Both the position numbers and the translations under genes were made by a program. Source: Desulfuromonadales bacterium (GTDB lineage: Bacteria > Desulfobacterota > Desulfuromonadia > Geobacterales > Pseudopelobacteraceae). Taken from it: a stretch of 64,000 nucleotides of DNA. The stretch covers positions 186,001 to 250,000 of the forward strand of contig DUZS01000001.1 of NCBI GenBank assembly GCA_013349405.1, given 5' to 3'. Shown one piece after another: positions 15,114-21,951 of this stretch; position 1 is the stretch's first letter; the number at the start of each line of letters is the position of its first letter. The notes under the pieces were generated by a model. The model did no database searches. It saw only the letters and a list, made by a program, of their open reading frames with translations, and was not told where the DNA came from.

Positions 15114-15546
15114 CTCAACTTTCGCAGTTGTATAAAACATTATAACATATCGATATCATTAATAGTATAGCGTATCAAAGTGTAGTAAAGTAGGTTTGTT
15201 CCCCAACAAATCGACTTACACACAAGGAGACGCTATGCAGCAGACTGTATCAGAAACTACCTCTGTTGAAAACCAGATCAACTTGTTCTTTCATAATCAT
15301 TTACTCGGTAAACGCCCCGGTCGTGCCAACGTGTTGGCAACATGCCTGGTTAGTATCGGCTATGACGTTAAATTAGAGCGTGTTGTCGGGTTTTCCAAAG
15401 AGCAGATAGAATGCTTTGTGCAGCAGTTTATTGAGCTGCTACCACCGGTTTTCAGAGAACGATTACTACTTTTAGCCACTACAAACGGTAAAAAATAAAA
15501 AATATCAGAGTGTTACCGCAAAATTAGCAACTGCGAAAGTTGAGAT
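15112..15546. mobile_element. 435-bp element bounded by perfect 19-bp inverted repeats
   Basis: The bases at 15112-15130 and the reverse complement at 15528-15546 are identical over 19 positions. Each arm itself holds the quasi-dyad CAACT-N5-AGTTG. The interior carries one small gene (15235-15498) with a good ribosome-binding site. No target-site duplication is visible. It could be a non-autonomous mobile cassette or a gene enclosed by two operator or processing sites. Not matched to a known insertion sequence. Confidence 0.5.
15235..15498 (+). CDS. Unknown 87-residue protein inside inverted-repeat element
   Basis: I do not recognise this protein. It is 87 residues with no signal peptide, mostly helical by eye: an N-terminal helix (VENQINLFFHNHLL), a basic turn (GKRPGRAN), then two amphipathic helices (FSKEQIECFVQQFIELLPPVFRERLLLLA). 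The size and basic patch would suit a small DNA-binding or partner-binding protein. AAGGAG sits seven bases before the ATG at 15235; the frame open from 15196 lacks a site. It is the only gene between the perfect 19-bp inverted repeats, and the surrounding 12.9-15.9 kb holds other mobile debris, so a mobile-element passenger or antirestriction/regulatory function is possible. That is inference. Confidence 0.6.
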   Translation: MQQTVSETTSVENQINLFFHNHLLGKRPGRANVLATCLVSIGYDVKLERVVGFSKEQIECFVQQFIELLPPVFRERLLLLATTNGKK

Positions 15547-15548
15547 CC

Positions 15549-15860
15549 TGACCATCCAAAAGCGGACAATTCATTTGCTACAAAACCGGACAAGTCTATT
15601 TGCTCTTGACACAGCAATCTTTATTATGGACTACGAGTCAACATTATTCCTCTGTCGGAAAATCGTGACTACCAATCACTTTCGAAAAATTGATGCAATG
15701 TTCGATATACCCATCCGAATCATCTGAAGGATTTGGAGGCCGCTTTACTCATGCCCAAGAGAGAGTCCAAGGGTAGAGTAGAGAACATCTTTCACCCTTC
15801 CCCTCATCAAACCGGACATGCAATTTTCCCGCGTCCTGCTTTCAGATGTTCTTCCAACCC
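15549..15860. mobile_element. Insertion-sequence and group II intron remnants (probable)
   Basis: At 15558-15605 two similar blocks (GCGGACAATTCATTTGCT and CCGGACAAGTCTATTTGCT) look like the multiple terminal repeats of IS21-type elements. On the minus strand around 15795-15850 the pattern GCGGGAAAATTGCATG-TCCGGTTTGATGAGGGG resembles a segment conserved in bacterial group II intron retroelements. No transposase or reverse transcriptase frame survives. This is pattern memory, not a database match. Confidence 0.4.
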
Positions 15861-15940
15861 ACTGTTGTTTCTCCCGCGATGTCAAAATAGGGACATCCAT
15901 GGTCCGCGACATACGGCTAAAAAAAACTGCTAAAAAAAAC

Positions 15941-15969
15941 TTGACACACTGATTTTAATGTTGTAAACG
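15941..15969 (+). promoter_or_regulatory. Putative promoter for the riboswitch-controlled operon
   Basis: TTGACA (15941-15946) is a perfect -35 element; a 17-base spacer puts a weak -10 (TAAACG) at 15964-15969. It lies about 30 bases before the first GEMM-I aptamer, so transcription would run through both riboswitches. Confidence 0.45.
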
Positions 15970-15994
15970 CATAGCGCTCAACACTTAATGAGAA

Positions 15995-16074
15995 GATGAT
16001 CGATAATGCTAAACCATCCGCGAGGATGGGACGGAAAGCCTACAGGGTCTCACCGAGACAGCCGGGATGACGAA
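15995..16074 (+). promoter_or_regulatory. GEMM-I cyclic-dinucleotide riboswitch, copy 1
   Basis: The aptamer shows the GEMM-I signature: GCTAAACC, a CATCC-GCGA-GGATG hairpin, GGGACGGAAAGCC, a second hairpin closed by GTCTC-ACC-GAGAC, and AGCCGGG. The GCGA tetraloop fits the conserved tetraloop-receptor contact. Bases 16000-16066 are identical to 16144-16210 in copy 2. A terminator using the AGCCGGG strand follows. In Geobacter many GEMM-I riboswitches (GEMM-Ib) respond to 3',3'-cGAMP rather than c-di-GMP; the ligand here is inferred from that, not proven. Confidence 0.9.
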
Positions 16075-16110
16075 ATGTCCAAAAAGATATTCAGCCCCGG
16101 CTATTTTTTT
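16060..16110 (+). terminator. Riboswitch 1 expression-platform terminator
   Basis: AGCCGGG, the conserved 3' strand of the aptamer, can pair with CCCGGCT at 16096-16102, followed by seven T residues after one A. Because the same bases are used by the aptamer, ligand binding should prevent the terminator and turn expression on. Confidence 0.75.
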
Positions 16111-16138
16111 GCCTGATCATCCCAGCTCAAACATTCGC

Positions 16139-16221
16139 AGTTCTCGATAATGCTAAACCATCCGCGAGGATGGGACGGAAAGCCTACAGGGTCTCACCGA
16201 GACAGCCGGGTTGCCGATAGA
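16139..16221 (+). promoter_or_regulatory. GEMM-I cyclic-dinucleotide riboswitch, copy 2
   Basis: It repeats copy 1 exactly over 67 bases (16144-16210) and continues with GGGTTGCCGA, closer to the family consensus at the 3' edge. A second terminator follows and then the ribosome-binding site of the LamG gene. Two aptamer-terminator units in series should give a tighter or steeper response than one. Confidence 0.9.
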
Positions 16222-16255
16222 TAATAGTCTCATATAATTGGCCCCGGCATCTTTT
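16205..16255 (+). terminator. Riboswitch 2 expression-platform terminator
   Basis: GCCGGG of the aptamer (16205-16210) can pair with CCCGGC (16243-16248), followed by ATCTTTTT. As with copy 1, aptamer folding and termination are mutually exclusive. Confidence 0.72.
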
Positions 16256-16312
16256 TGTCCGGACGTATCGTTCACCATCAGGCACCATTTCACTGAACAG
16301 AGGAGAGAAAAA

Positions 16313-17638
16313 ATGTCAAACAAAATGACTCGAACAGTCAGAGCAGGTCTTGTCGGAGCACTGCTTTTCGGGGGAGCAGCAGTTGTACAGGCGGCCCAGT
16401 CCTTTGATCTGGCAAAAGATTTTGCCATCAAGAAAAACCCGAACGGTCCATGGAGTTATGGCTACTCTGCGACTCGCGGATCCGCTTTCAAGCTTTTCAA
16501 CACAACATTCGATCAGATGATCTATGGCGGACACATGATTGCCTGGCAGCTGCCTTATGGCGATCCAACGTTTGCCGGGGCAGAACAGCCAATCGTCAAG
16601 GCTCTGGAAGCTATTGACCAACATTGGTCTGTCTTTACACCAACAGGTACGGTTACCATGCACCCCGGACCTGCCGGAGACAACAGCGTGATCCGCTGGA
16701 CCGCTCCCGAAACAGCGACCTACAAAATCGACGGCGCATTTACCGGGCGCGATATCAACGGGACTACCACCGATGTTGCCGTACTCAGTGGCAACGTTCA
16801 GATATTCTCTGAAAATGTCTTCGGTTTTAATAACCCCTACCCGTTCACCGCTACCATGCCGGTGCATAAAGGCCAAACCGTCGATTTTACTGTCGGCTAC
16901 GGCGGCAATGGCTATATATGCGATTCCACCGGCATTGCCGCAACAATCACCAAAATCAGCGGTAAAGTATGCCTTCCTCCGACAGGCCAGATCGCCTGGT
17001 GGCCGGGTGATGGTTCCGCTGCGGATATCACCGGGGGCAATAACGGCACGCCGAACGGCGTAAGCTACGCTGCCGGAGTTGCCGGTCAGGCGTTCAGCTT
17101 TAACGGCACCAGCAATGTGACCGTTCCGGACAGCGAACTTTTCACATTTGGCATCAAGCCGTTCACCATGGATCTCTGGGTAAACTTCAACGAGTTGCAG
17201 GGGCGTGATCCCTTTATCGCCCACGATGACGGCGGCGGTTACTACAATAAATGGATTTTCTGGTACGATGCGCTGGCAACCGATTATGGTCATAATACGG
17301 ATGTTGCTGGTCCCGCGCTGCGCCTCCATGTCAACGGTGATGGCGGCAACGTTGACCCCATTTCCTATCCGTGGAACCCGACACCGGGCAAATGGTATCA
17401 CGTGGCCCTTACCCGCAGCGGCAACGATTTTACCCTGTACATTGACGGTGCGGCGGTGAAAAAAACCAACGTATCGGTGTCATTGCCCAACCCGACGTCA
17501 CCACTCACTATCGGCAGCGCCGAGGCATACAACCTGAATGGTCTTGTTGACGAAGTAGAAATGTACAATCGCGCCCTCAGCGCAAAAGAAATCAAATCAC
17601 TCTATCTGGATGGTAAAAACGGCAGATGCAAAAAATAA
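16313..17638 (+). CDS. Secreted LamG/concanavalin-fold surface protein
   Basis: The 441-residue product has a signal peptide (ending VVQAA|QS). An N-terminal beta domain of about 200 residues (FDLAKDFAIKKNPNGPWSYG start) resembles those found in secreted carbohydrate-binding or extracellular-matrix proteins. The C-terminal 215 residues form a LamG-like jelly roll (IAWWPGDGSAADITGGNNG, FTMDLWVNF, WYHVALTRSGNDFTLYIDG, VDEVEMYNRALSAKEIKSLY). It is probably a secreted lectin or adhesin. GAGGAG precedes ATG at 16313; the frame open from 16238 would overlap the terminator and is unlikely. Two GEMM-I riboswitches lie directly upstream, so cyclic dinucleotide levels should set its expression. The next gene, 46 bases on, is also secreted. 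Confidence 0.82.
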   Translation: MSNKMTRTVRAGLVGALLFGGAAVVQAAQSFDLAKDFAIKKNPNGPWSYGYSATRGSAFKLFNTTFDQMIYGGHMIAWQLPYGDPTFAGAEQPIVKALEAIDQHWSVFTPTGTVTMHPGPAGDNSVIRWTAPETATYKIDGAFTGRDINGTTTDVAVLSGNVQIFSENVFGFNNPYPFTATMPVHKGQTVDFTVGYGGNGYICDSTGIAATITKISGKVCLPPTGQIAWWPGDGSAADITGGNNGTPNGVSYAAGVAGQAFSFNGTSNVTVPDSELFTFGIKPFTMDLWVNFNELQGRDPFIAHDDGGGYYNKWIFWYDALATDYGHNTDVAGPALRLHVNGDGGNVDPISYPWNPTPGKWYHVALTRSGNDFTLYIDGAAVKKTNVSVSLPNPTSPLTIGSAEAYNLNGLVDEVEMYNRALSAKEIKSLYLDGKNGRCKK

Positions 17639-17684
17639 CAGTCAGTGCCTGAGAGCACGACAATAAACCCACAAGGAGAATTAC

Positions 17685-18542
17685 ATGAAAAAGAGTCGTT
17701 CCGCCGTATCCCGTATGCTTCTCGTAGCACTGTTCGTTCTGGTAGTGGCAGCGGGCAATGTCCTTGCCTCTGAGATGTTTTTTGAGAGCTTCAATGCAGC
17801 CGGTGTTGATAACGGCCCGACAGTGGACACCATCTTTACCCTTACCAAACCAACTGCAATTTCCTCGATTGTTAACTACCACTGGAATTATTCCCAAGGT
17901 CAGGACCCGAATCTTGTTGCCGGCTGGATCGGCATCGAGCAGATCGTAGCGGGAGCTGCAAATGTGGAAATGGGCAAATGGCCGGCAGTCGGCAGAGTCG
18001 GTGCTTATGGCATGACCAATGTTCTGTGGGTGGCAACTGCCAACGTGCTTCTCGGACCGGGAACCTACAAAGTAACCGATTCAAATCCTGAAACCTGGTC
18101 ATATGCAGCTTACAGTTACGCTCCTTATGGGTGGCCTGACGGCGCAAACTGGGAAATCAATAAAGGCTTCAGCCAAATCTTCTCCGCTGCCTCGGCGACA
18201 GCAACCGTACCGGCAAATGGTGCAACTGCAGTATCAACAAGGCAGCCGCTGACAGTAAACTTCAGCGAAAACGTGGTACAAGGTCCGGCCTGGGACAAAA
18301 TTACCGCTACGTATCTTAATTACTCCGGAACAAAACCGGTCGTTACCACGATACCGCTGAGCAAAAGTCTCAGGAACAATGTGCTGAAACTTACTCCCAA
18401 AACTCCATTCAAGGGGCATGCTCTGATAACTGTTACAATACCGGCCGGTAGCGTTGTTGATCTTGGTGGTACTTCCAGTAGTGGAGCCCTCGATCCAGCC
18501 CCTTCAAAGGCATACCAGTACACGTTCACCACAGCACCGTAG
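17685..18542 (+). CDS. Secreted protein with C-terminal SbsA Ig-like domain
   Basis: The 285-residue product has a signal peptide (ending NVLAS|EM). The middle 150 residues are aromatic and Gly-rich with YHWNYSQGQ and GTYKVTDSNPETW patterns that I cannot place. The last 100 residues match the Ig-like_5/SbsA type (TVPANGATAVSTRQPLTVNFSENV...LKLTPKTPFKGHALITVTIPAG), common in surface-layer and adhesive proteins. AAGGAG precedes the ATG. It lies 46 bases after the LamG gene without a terminator, so it should be in the same riboswitch-controlled transcript. A role in the extracellular matrix or surface attachment is likely but inferred. Confidence 0.78.
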   Translation: MKKSRSAVSRMLLVALFVLVVAAGNVLASEMFFESFNAAGVDNGPTVDTIFTLTKPTAISSIVNYHWNYSQGQDPNLVAGWIGIEQIVAGAANVEMGKWPAVGRVGAYGMTNVLWVATANVLLGPGTYKVTDSNPETWSYAAYSYAPYGWPDGANWEINKGFSQIFSAASATATVPANGATAVSTRQPLTVNFSENVVQGPAWDKITATYLNYSGTKPVVTTIPLSKSLRNNVLKLTPKTPFKGHALITVTIPAGSVVDLGGTSSSGALDPAPSKAYQYTFTTAP

Positions 18543-18563
18543 TACACTGGAATATTTAAATCT

Positions 18564-18644
18564 AACCCCCCTCAGTCCCCCCTTACCTAAGGGGGGAAGC
18601 TTTGAAGTCTCCCCTTAGATAAGGGGAGATTTAGAGGGGTTAAT
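18564..18644. repeat. C-rich palindromic repeat, copy 1 (full)
   Basis: Two successive hairpins (CCCCCCTTACC-TAAGGGGGG and CTCCCCTTAGAT-AAGGGGAG) are enclosed by AACCCCCCTCAG and the inverse AGAGGGGTTAA. Related copies lie at 21703-21778, 38613-38647 and 41926-42004. The element could also act as terminator of the secreted-protein operon. Confidence 0.8.
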
Positions 18645-18816
18645 TGCGGAAATGCACGAATTTATAAGTGTTACACGGCAGTAGGTATGAGCAGATAAAA
18701 AGCGAGACCGTTTTCCCGGGGCCGCTCCGGGATGCCCGCGGGCAATGCCTGTTTCTGGCAGCTGATAGCAATGGCATAAGAAGTTCGCGGGAAATAAGAA
18801 CGAATCATGTGTGTGC

Positions 18817-18853
18817 AAAAAGAGCCAAGTTCTCCACAGAGCTTGGCTCTTTT
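18817..18853. terminator. Bidirectional terminator-like hairpin
   Basis: AAAAGAGCCAAG pairs perfectly with CTTGGCTCTTTT around a 13-base loop, with T-rich ends on both strands. Confidence 0.7.
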
Positions 18854-18973
18854 GCGGTGCATACTGTGGCGGCAGTGAAAACATCCATTTACGAGAGAAA
18901 AGAAACTGATGCAACGCGGATTATCGTGTAGCTTGCTGCGAGGTAGTTTATTTCCAGCTGCGCAATAGCGAGA

Positions 18974-19001
18974 GCGGGGTACACAAAAACGCGCACCCCG
19001 C
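18974..19001 (-). other. Hairpin downstream of the MoxR/VWA operon
   Basis: GCGGGGT pairs with ACCCCGC around a 14-base loop, just after the stop of the 134-residue gene at 19005. It has no T-run in the right place, so it may stabilise the transcript end rather than terminate it. Confidence 0.4.
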
Positions 19002-19004
19002 TAC

Positions 19005-19409
19005 CTACAGATCCCCGGTCATCTCCTGCAGCAGGTAGAGTTTGGGGTTGACCGTGCGGACGCACTCTACGAGCTCCCGCAGCTTTTCCTCATCAAGCCC
19101 GCACTCCTCATCAACCCCTTGAAACCAGGGGAATCCTTTGGGGAGGGGTGTCAGAGTGCCATCGCGGAGTAGCAGCACATCCACCATGTCGTTTACCCGC
19201 CCCTGCGCTTCCCACGGATCGCGATAATTAAACTGGCGGGCTATGACGCTCATCCCCATGCCGTTCGGGAAAAGTGCTTTGACTTCAAAGGAAAATTCCC
19301 GCGGGGCACTATAACTGTCACTTCGTCCGGAGCGGACCATCACCTCTGCTCCGGCTTCCTGCAGTATTTTCCCGACCGACTCTGCGGTCATGGCACTGTA
19401 TGTCTCCAT
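19005..19409 (-). CDS. Unknown protein of a MoxR/VWA operon
   Basis: I do not recognise this 134-residue soluble protein. It has an alpha/beta look (SFEVKALFPNGMGMSVIARQFN, MVDVLLLRDGTLTPLP) and an acidic helical end (DEEKLRELVECVRTV). GGAG precedes the start at 19409, two bases from the end of the VWA-like gene, so it is the third gene of a tight operon with the MoxR-type ATPase and the VWA-like protein. It may be a substrate, adaptor or inhibitor of that pair. The inference rests only on gene order. Confidence 0.65.
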   Translation of the reverse strand: METYSAMTAESVGKILQEAGAEVMVRSGRSDSYSAPREFSFEVKALFPNGMGMSVIARQFNYRDPWEAQGRVNDMVDVLLLRDGTLTPLPKGFPWFQGVDEECGLDEEKLRELVECVRTVNPKLYLLQEMTGDL

Positions 19410-19411
19410 AG

Positions 19412-20584
19412 TTATTTCTCCATGCGTAATGCGACGCCCCAGGGAGCCGGCTTTTCGCCAGCGGCGGTCAGCACCCAGAGGGTTGGAAACTCCATTGCCT
19501 CCGGTGTCGGCCCGATTCCGTCGGTAAGGTATATTACTGCCGCCGGGAGCGGCTGCATAGTTTTAGCGTAGGCGAATACCGGCCTGAGATCGGTGAATCC
19601 GCCACCGTCGTAGCGCTCGACAACCGCGGGTGTGCCGCTGAACGATTGTATTTTCTGGATGCGGCTGTTGGCGTACAGCACGGTGATTGCGGCATCGCGA
19701 CCCTGGGCGATGTGGAGCAGCTCCCGGGCAAATGATTCCCGCAGCTCGACTGAATTGGTCGAATCACTGACATCAATTCCTACCAGCAGGTTGAGGCGTC
19801 GCCGCTTTCTGATTCCCGGTGTTGTGTGTTCAAAACGGCGATGTTCGCGCATCCAGGAGCTTCTCCGTCCGGTGCGGCCGGCGGTGGCAATGAATTGACG
19901 GAGAATCTGGCGCCAGGGGAGGGGAGAGGGGCGCAGCAGCGCGTCCACAACGCTCCGGAGTTCTGCCGGAGTTTCTCCATCGCTCCCCCGCAGGCTCTCC
20001 CGGGTAATCGCCCGAATGGTCTCCTCCGCCAGTGCCAGCGGCGTGCTGTCGGCATCGTGCCACTGTTCGTGACTGTCAAGTGTCGTCGCCGTATCGCTGC
20101 CGCGTCCCTCACCCGCTGCCCCGCGCTCCGACTGTTCCGCATCGCCAAATCCGCCGCCGTCAAGATTGCCAGTATCAAAGGGGCGGACAAGCTGCTGATA
20201 ATATTCTTCGGCTGCCAGTCCTTCGGCACAGGCGAAATGCTCAGGGAGGAGCGCGCCGGGAGGAAGAGCGGCGATGCCCGGATTGATCGCCAGATCACAG
20301 GAAATATCCCAGTCATGCTGGTTACGACCTTTGCGGCGGAGCGGATGGAGGTGCAGCAGATGTTTGACGAGGTGCTCGAGCAGTGCCTGCTGCTGTGGTG
20401 GAGTCAGGATGGCAAACGGGGTGGGATCAACCGTCAGGACAGGGATGCCGTTACGCAGCGTTACCCCGGCCTCTTTGCCCTGCAGCGGGCATAGTTCACG
20501 GCGGAGATTAAGAATGAAATGCCCATAGAACGGGCGTTCCCGCAGCAGGCGCACGACGGCGTTTTCAAGCGGGCTGCCGTTCAT
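19412..20584 (-). CDS. VWA-like protein with DUF2201-type metallopeptidase-like N-terminus
   Basis: The 390-residue protein has an N-terminal domain of the DUF2201 kind, in which a zinc-protease-like helix appears as HLVKHLLHLH; the usual catalytic Glu of HExxH is replaced by Lys, so peptidase activity is doubtful. A low-complexity Gly/Asp/Glu linker follows. The C-terminal VWA-like domain has the metal-ion adhesion motif DVSDST, and downstream YDGGGFTDL and YLTDGIG. It overlaps the upstream ATPase gene by four bases (ATGA). MoxR-type AAA+ ATPases and VWA proteins work together in metal insertion or complex maturation; the target here is unknown. Confidence 0.82.
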   Translation of the reverse strand: MNGSPLENAVVRLLRERPFYGHFILNLRRELCPLQGKEAGVTLRNGIPVLTVDPTPFAILTPPQQQALLEHLVKHLLHLHPLRRKGRNQHDWDISCDLAINPGIAALPPGALLPEHFACAEGLAAEEYYQQLVRPFDTGNLDGGGFGDAEQSERGAAGEGRGSDTATTLDSHEQWHDADSTPLALAEETIRAITRESLRGSDGETPAELRSVVDALLRPSPLPWRQILRQFIATAGRTGRRSSWMREHRRFEHTTPGIRKRRRLNLLVGIDVSDSTNSVELRESFARELLHIAQGRDAAITVLYANSRIQKIQSFSGTPAVVERYDGGGFTDLRPVFAYAKTMQPLPAAVIYLTDGIGPTPEAMEFPTLWVLTAAGEKPAPWGVALRMEK

Positions 20585-21639
20585 GCCTCGCGGGAAATGG
20601 TCTGGATGGCGTCGAAAATAACAGTATCGTACCGGTCTTTGGCAATGCCGAGGGCGACCTCGGGGATTTTGAGCAGCGACTTGACGAAGCCGAAGCGGAG
20701 ATCGCGCGGCAGTACGGCGATGTAGGCAACCAGATTGGCTTCCTGCTCATCGCTGAGTATCGGCGCTGCCTGCAGCGTTGCGACAAGATCGTTGATTGTC
20801 GCTGCCTGGACATCATCACGCTGTTGTTCGGCCTGCCCGGCAACGAGCGGCCAGTCGTTGAGAATCTGGGCAGCAGCAAGAGGCCGCCCCTTACTGTCAG
20901 CCAGCCAGCGCATAAAAGTGATGGCGGCCTCTGTGCCGATAATGCCGGCGTAGACCTCCATTTCGAGCTCGCCGGGAAAGCGGCACTGCTGGCGCAGGAT
21001 GCTGACCATTTCCCAGCCGCGCTCGGTCGGTTCAACCTGCAGCTCCATCGGCGCCCCCTGACGGGCCAGCATCCCGGAGTTGCCCGCCAGGAACCGGCGC
21101 ACGTCACCGGATAGTTCCCGCCGTGCGGCATATGTGGCCCAGCATTGATAATCGGTCTCAACGAACAGCATCACCATACGGTCGATCAGAGCGCGGTCGA
21201 GCGTCGCCACCTGATACGTGCCGTCCGGGGGATTGATGCTGACCACAACCTTATGGCGTTTGGAAAGGTGATGGGTATGGAGCGAGCGGGACAACCCCTC
21301 GGCGGGCGGCTCCACAAATTGAAAGATCGCCTGCAGGGTATCCTCCTGCTGCGCCCGGTTCAGCTCATCGCAGTGCACCACGGTCGGCGCGGCATCATCG
21401 CCCGGCCACCACGACGGCCGTGACCAGCGCATGACCTCGCCATCGCGAAAGGGGATGCCGACCAGATCGCCCACCTCCATCTGCCCGAGGCGAAGTGACA
21501 CATACTGTCGTTCGATCTCCCGGCACGCCTGAATAATGCCGGCACTCTTGCCGACGCCGCGATGACCGACCACGCACGGGGTCAGGTCGGTTTTGGTGAT
21601 GATTTCCTTGATGACGACTTTCATCTGTTCGATGTTCAT
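20581..21639 (-). CDS. MoxR-type AAA+ ATPase
   Basis: The 352-residue ATPase has Walker A (GHRGVGKS, near residue 25), Walker B (VVHCDELNRA) and sensor regions (VVVSINPP; TLDRALIDRM) of the MoxR class. These proteins use ATP hydrolysis to remodel partners, usually with a VWA protein encoded beside them, as here. ATG at 21639 follows GGAG; the frame open from 21681 lacks a site. It is the first gene of a three-gene operon with ATGA coupling to the VWA-like gene. A C-rich palindromic repeat lies just upstream of its promoter region. Confidence 0.87.
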   Translation of the reverse strand: MNIEQMKVVIKEIITKTDLTPCVVGHRGVGKSAGIIQACREIERQYVSLRLGQMEVGDLVGIPFRDGEVMRWSRPSWWPGDDAAPTVVHCDELNRAQQEDTLQAIFQFVEPPAEGLSRSLHTHHLSKRHKVVVSINPPDGTYQVATLDRALIDRMVMLFVETDYQCWATYAARRELSGDVRRFLAGNSGMLARQGAPMELQVEPTERGWEMVSILRQQCRFPGELEMEVYAGIIGTEAAITFMRWLADSKGRPLAAAQILNDWPLVAGQAEQQRDDVQAATINDLVATLQAAPILSDEQEANLVAYIAVLPRDLRFGFVKSLLKIPEVALGIAKDRYDTVIFDAIQTISREA

Positions 21640-21702
21640 TATGGCTCTCCGGCGGGGAAATTCTTCTTGAGAGTGATACATGTGCTGCTGCTTGTTAATG
21701 CA

Positions 21703-21778
21703 AATCCCCCTAAATCACCCTTTCTGAAGGGGGACTTTTAAAAGCTCCACCCTTAGTAAAGGGAGGTTTAGAAGGTTT
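21703..21778. repeat. C-rich palindromic repeat, copy 2 (diverged)
   Basis: It has the same two-hairpin layout as copy 1 (AATCCCCCTAAATCACCC, CTTTCTGAAGGGGGA, then CTCCACCCTTAGTAAAGGGAGG and TTTAGAAGG), with more substitutions. It lies upstream of the MoxR operon. Confidence 0.7.
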
Positions 21779-21951
21779 TGTTTTTATTTTGCCGTTACCC
21801 CACTTTTCAATAATCCCCCGGATGCTTTGAAACAACCATATGGTAACAAACCGACACTCTTTACATTTCAAGGCTCTTGCTGACTTTTTCAATAATTGAT
21901 TTTAGTGAGCCTTTGAGTTACCAGAAAGAAATGACTCCTTGAGCATACACA

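Larger units (their letters stand above)
18645..19004. other. Intergenic stretch with GC-rich structure and hairpins
   Basis: No convincing gene. A GC-rich block at 18700-18760 has self-complementary segments (CCCGG...CCGGG, GCCCGCGGGC), and terminator-like hairpins follow at 18817-18853 and 18974-19001. A small RNA is possible but I cannot name one. Confidence 0.35.

Noticed and set aside
15733-15933. 66-codon frame in the insertion debris
   Set aside because: It reads through the sequence resembling a group II intron segment and has no coding features.
18615-18931. Several 60-100-codon frames after the secreted-protein operon
   Set aside because: They overlap the palindromic repeat and a terminator hairpin, lack ribosome-binding sites, and are mutually antisense.
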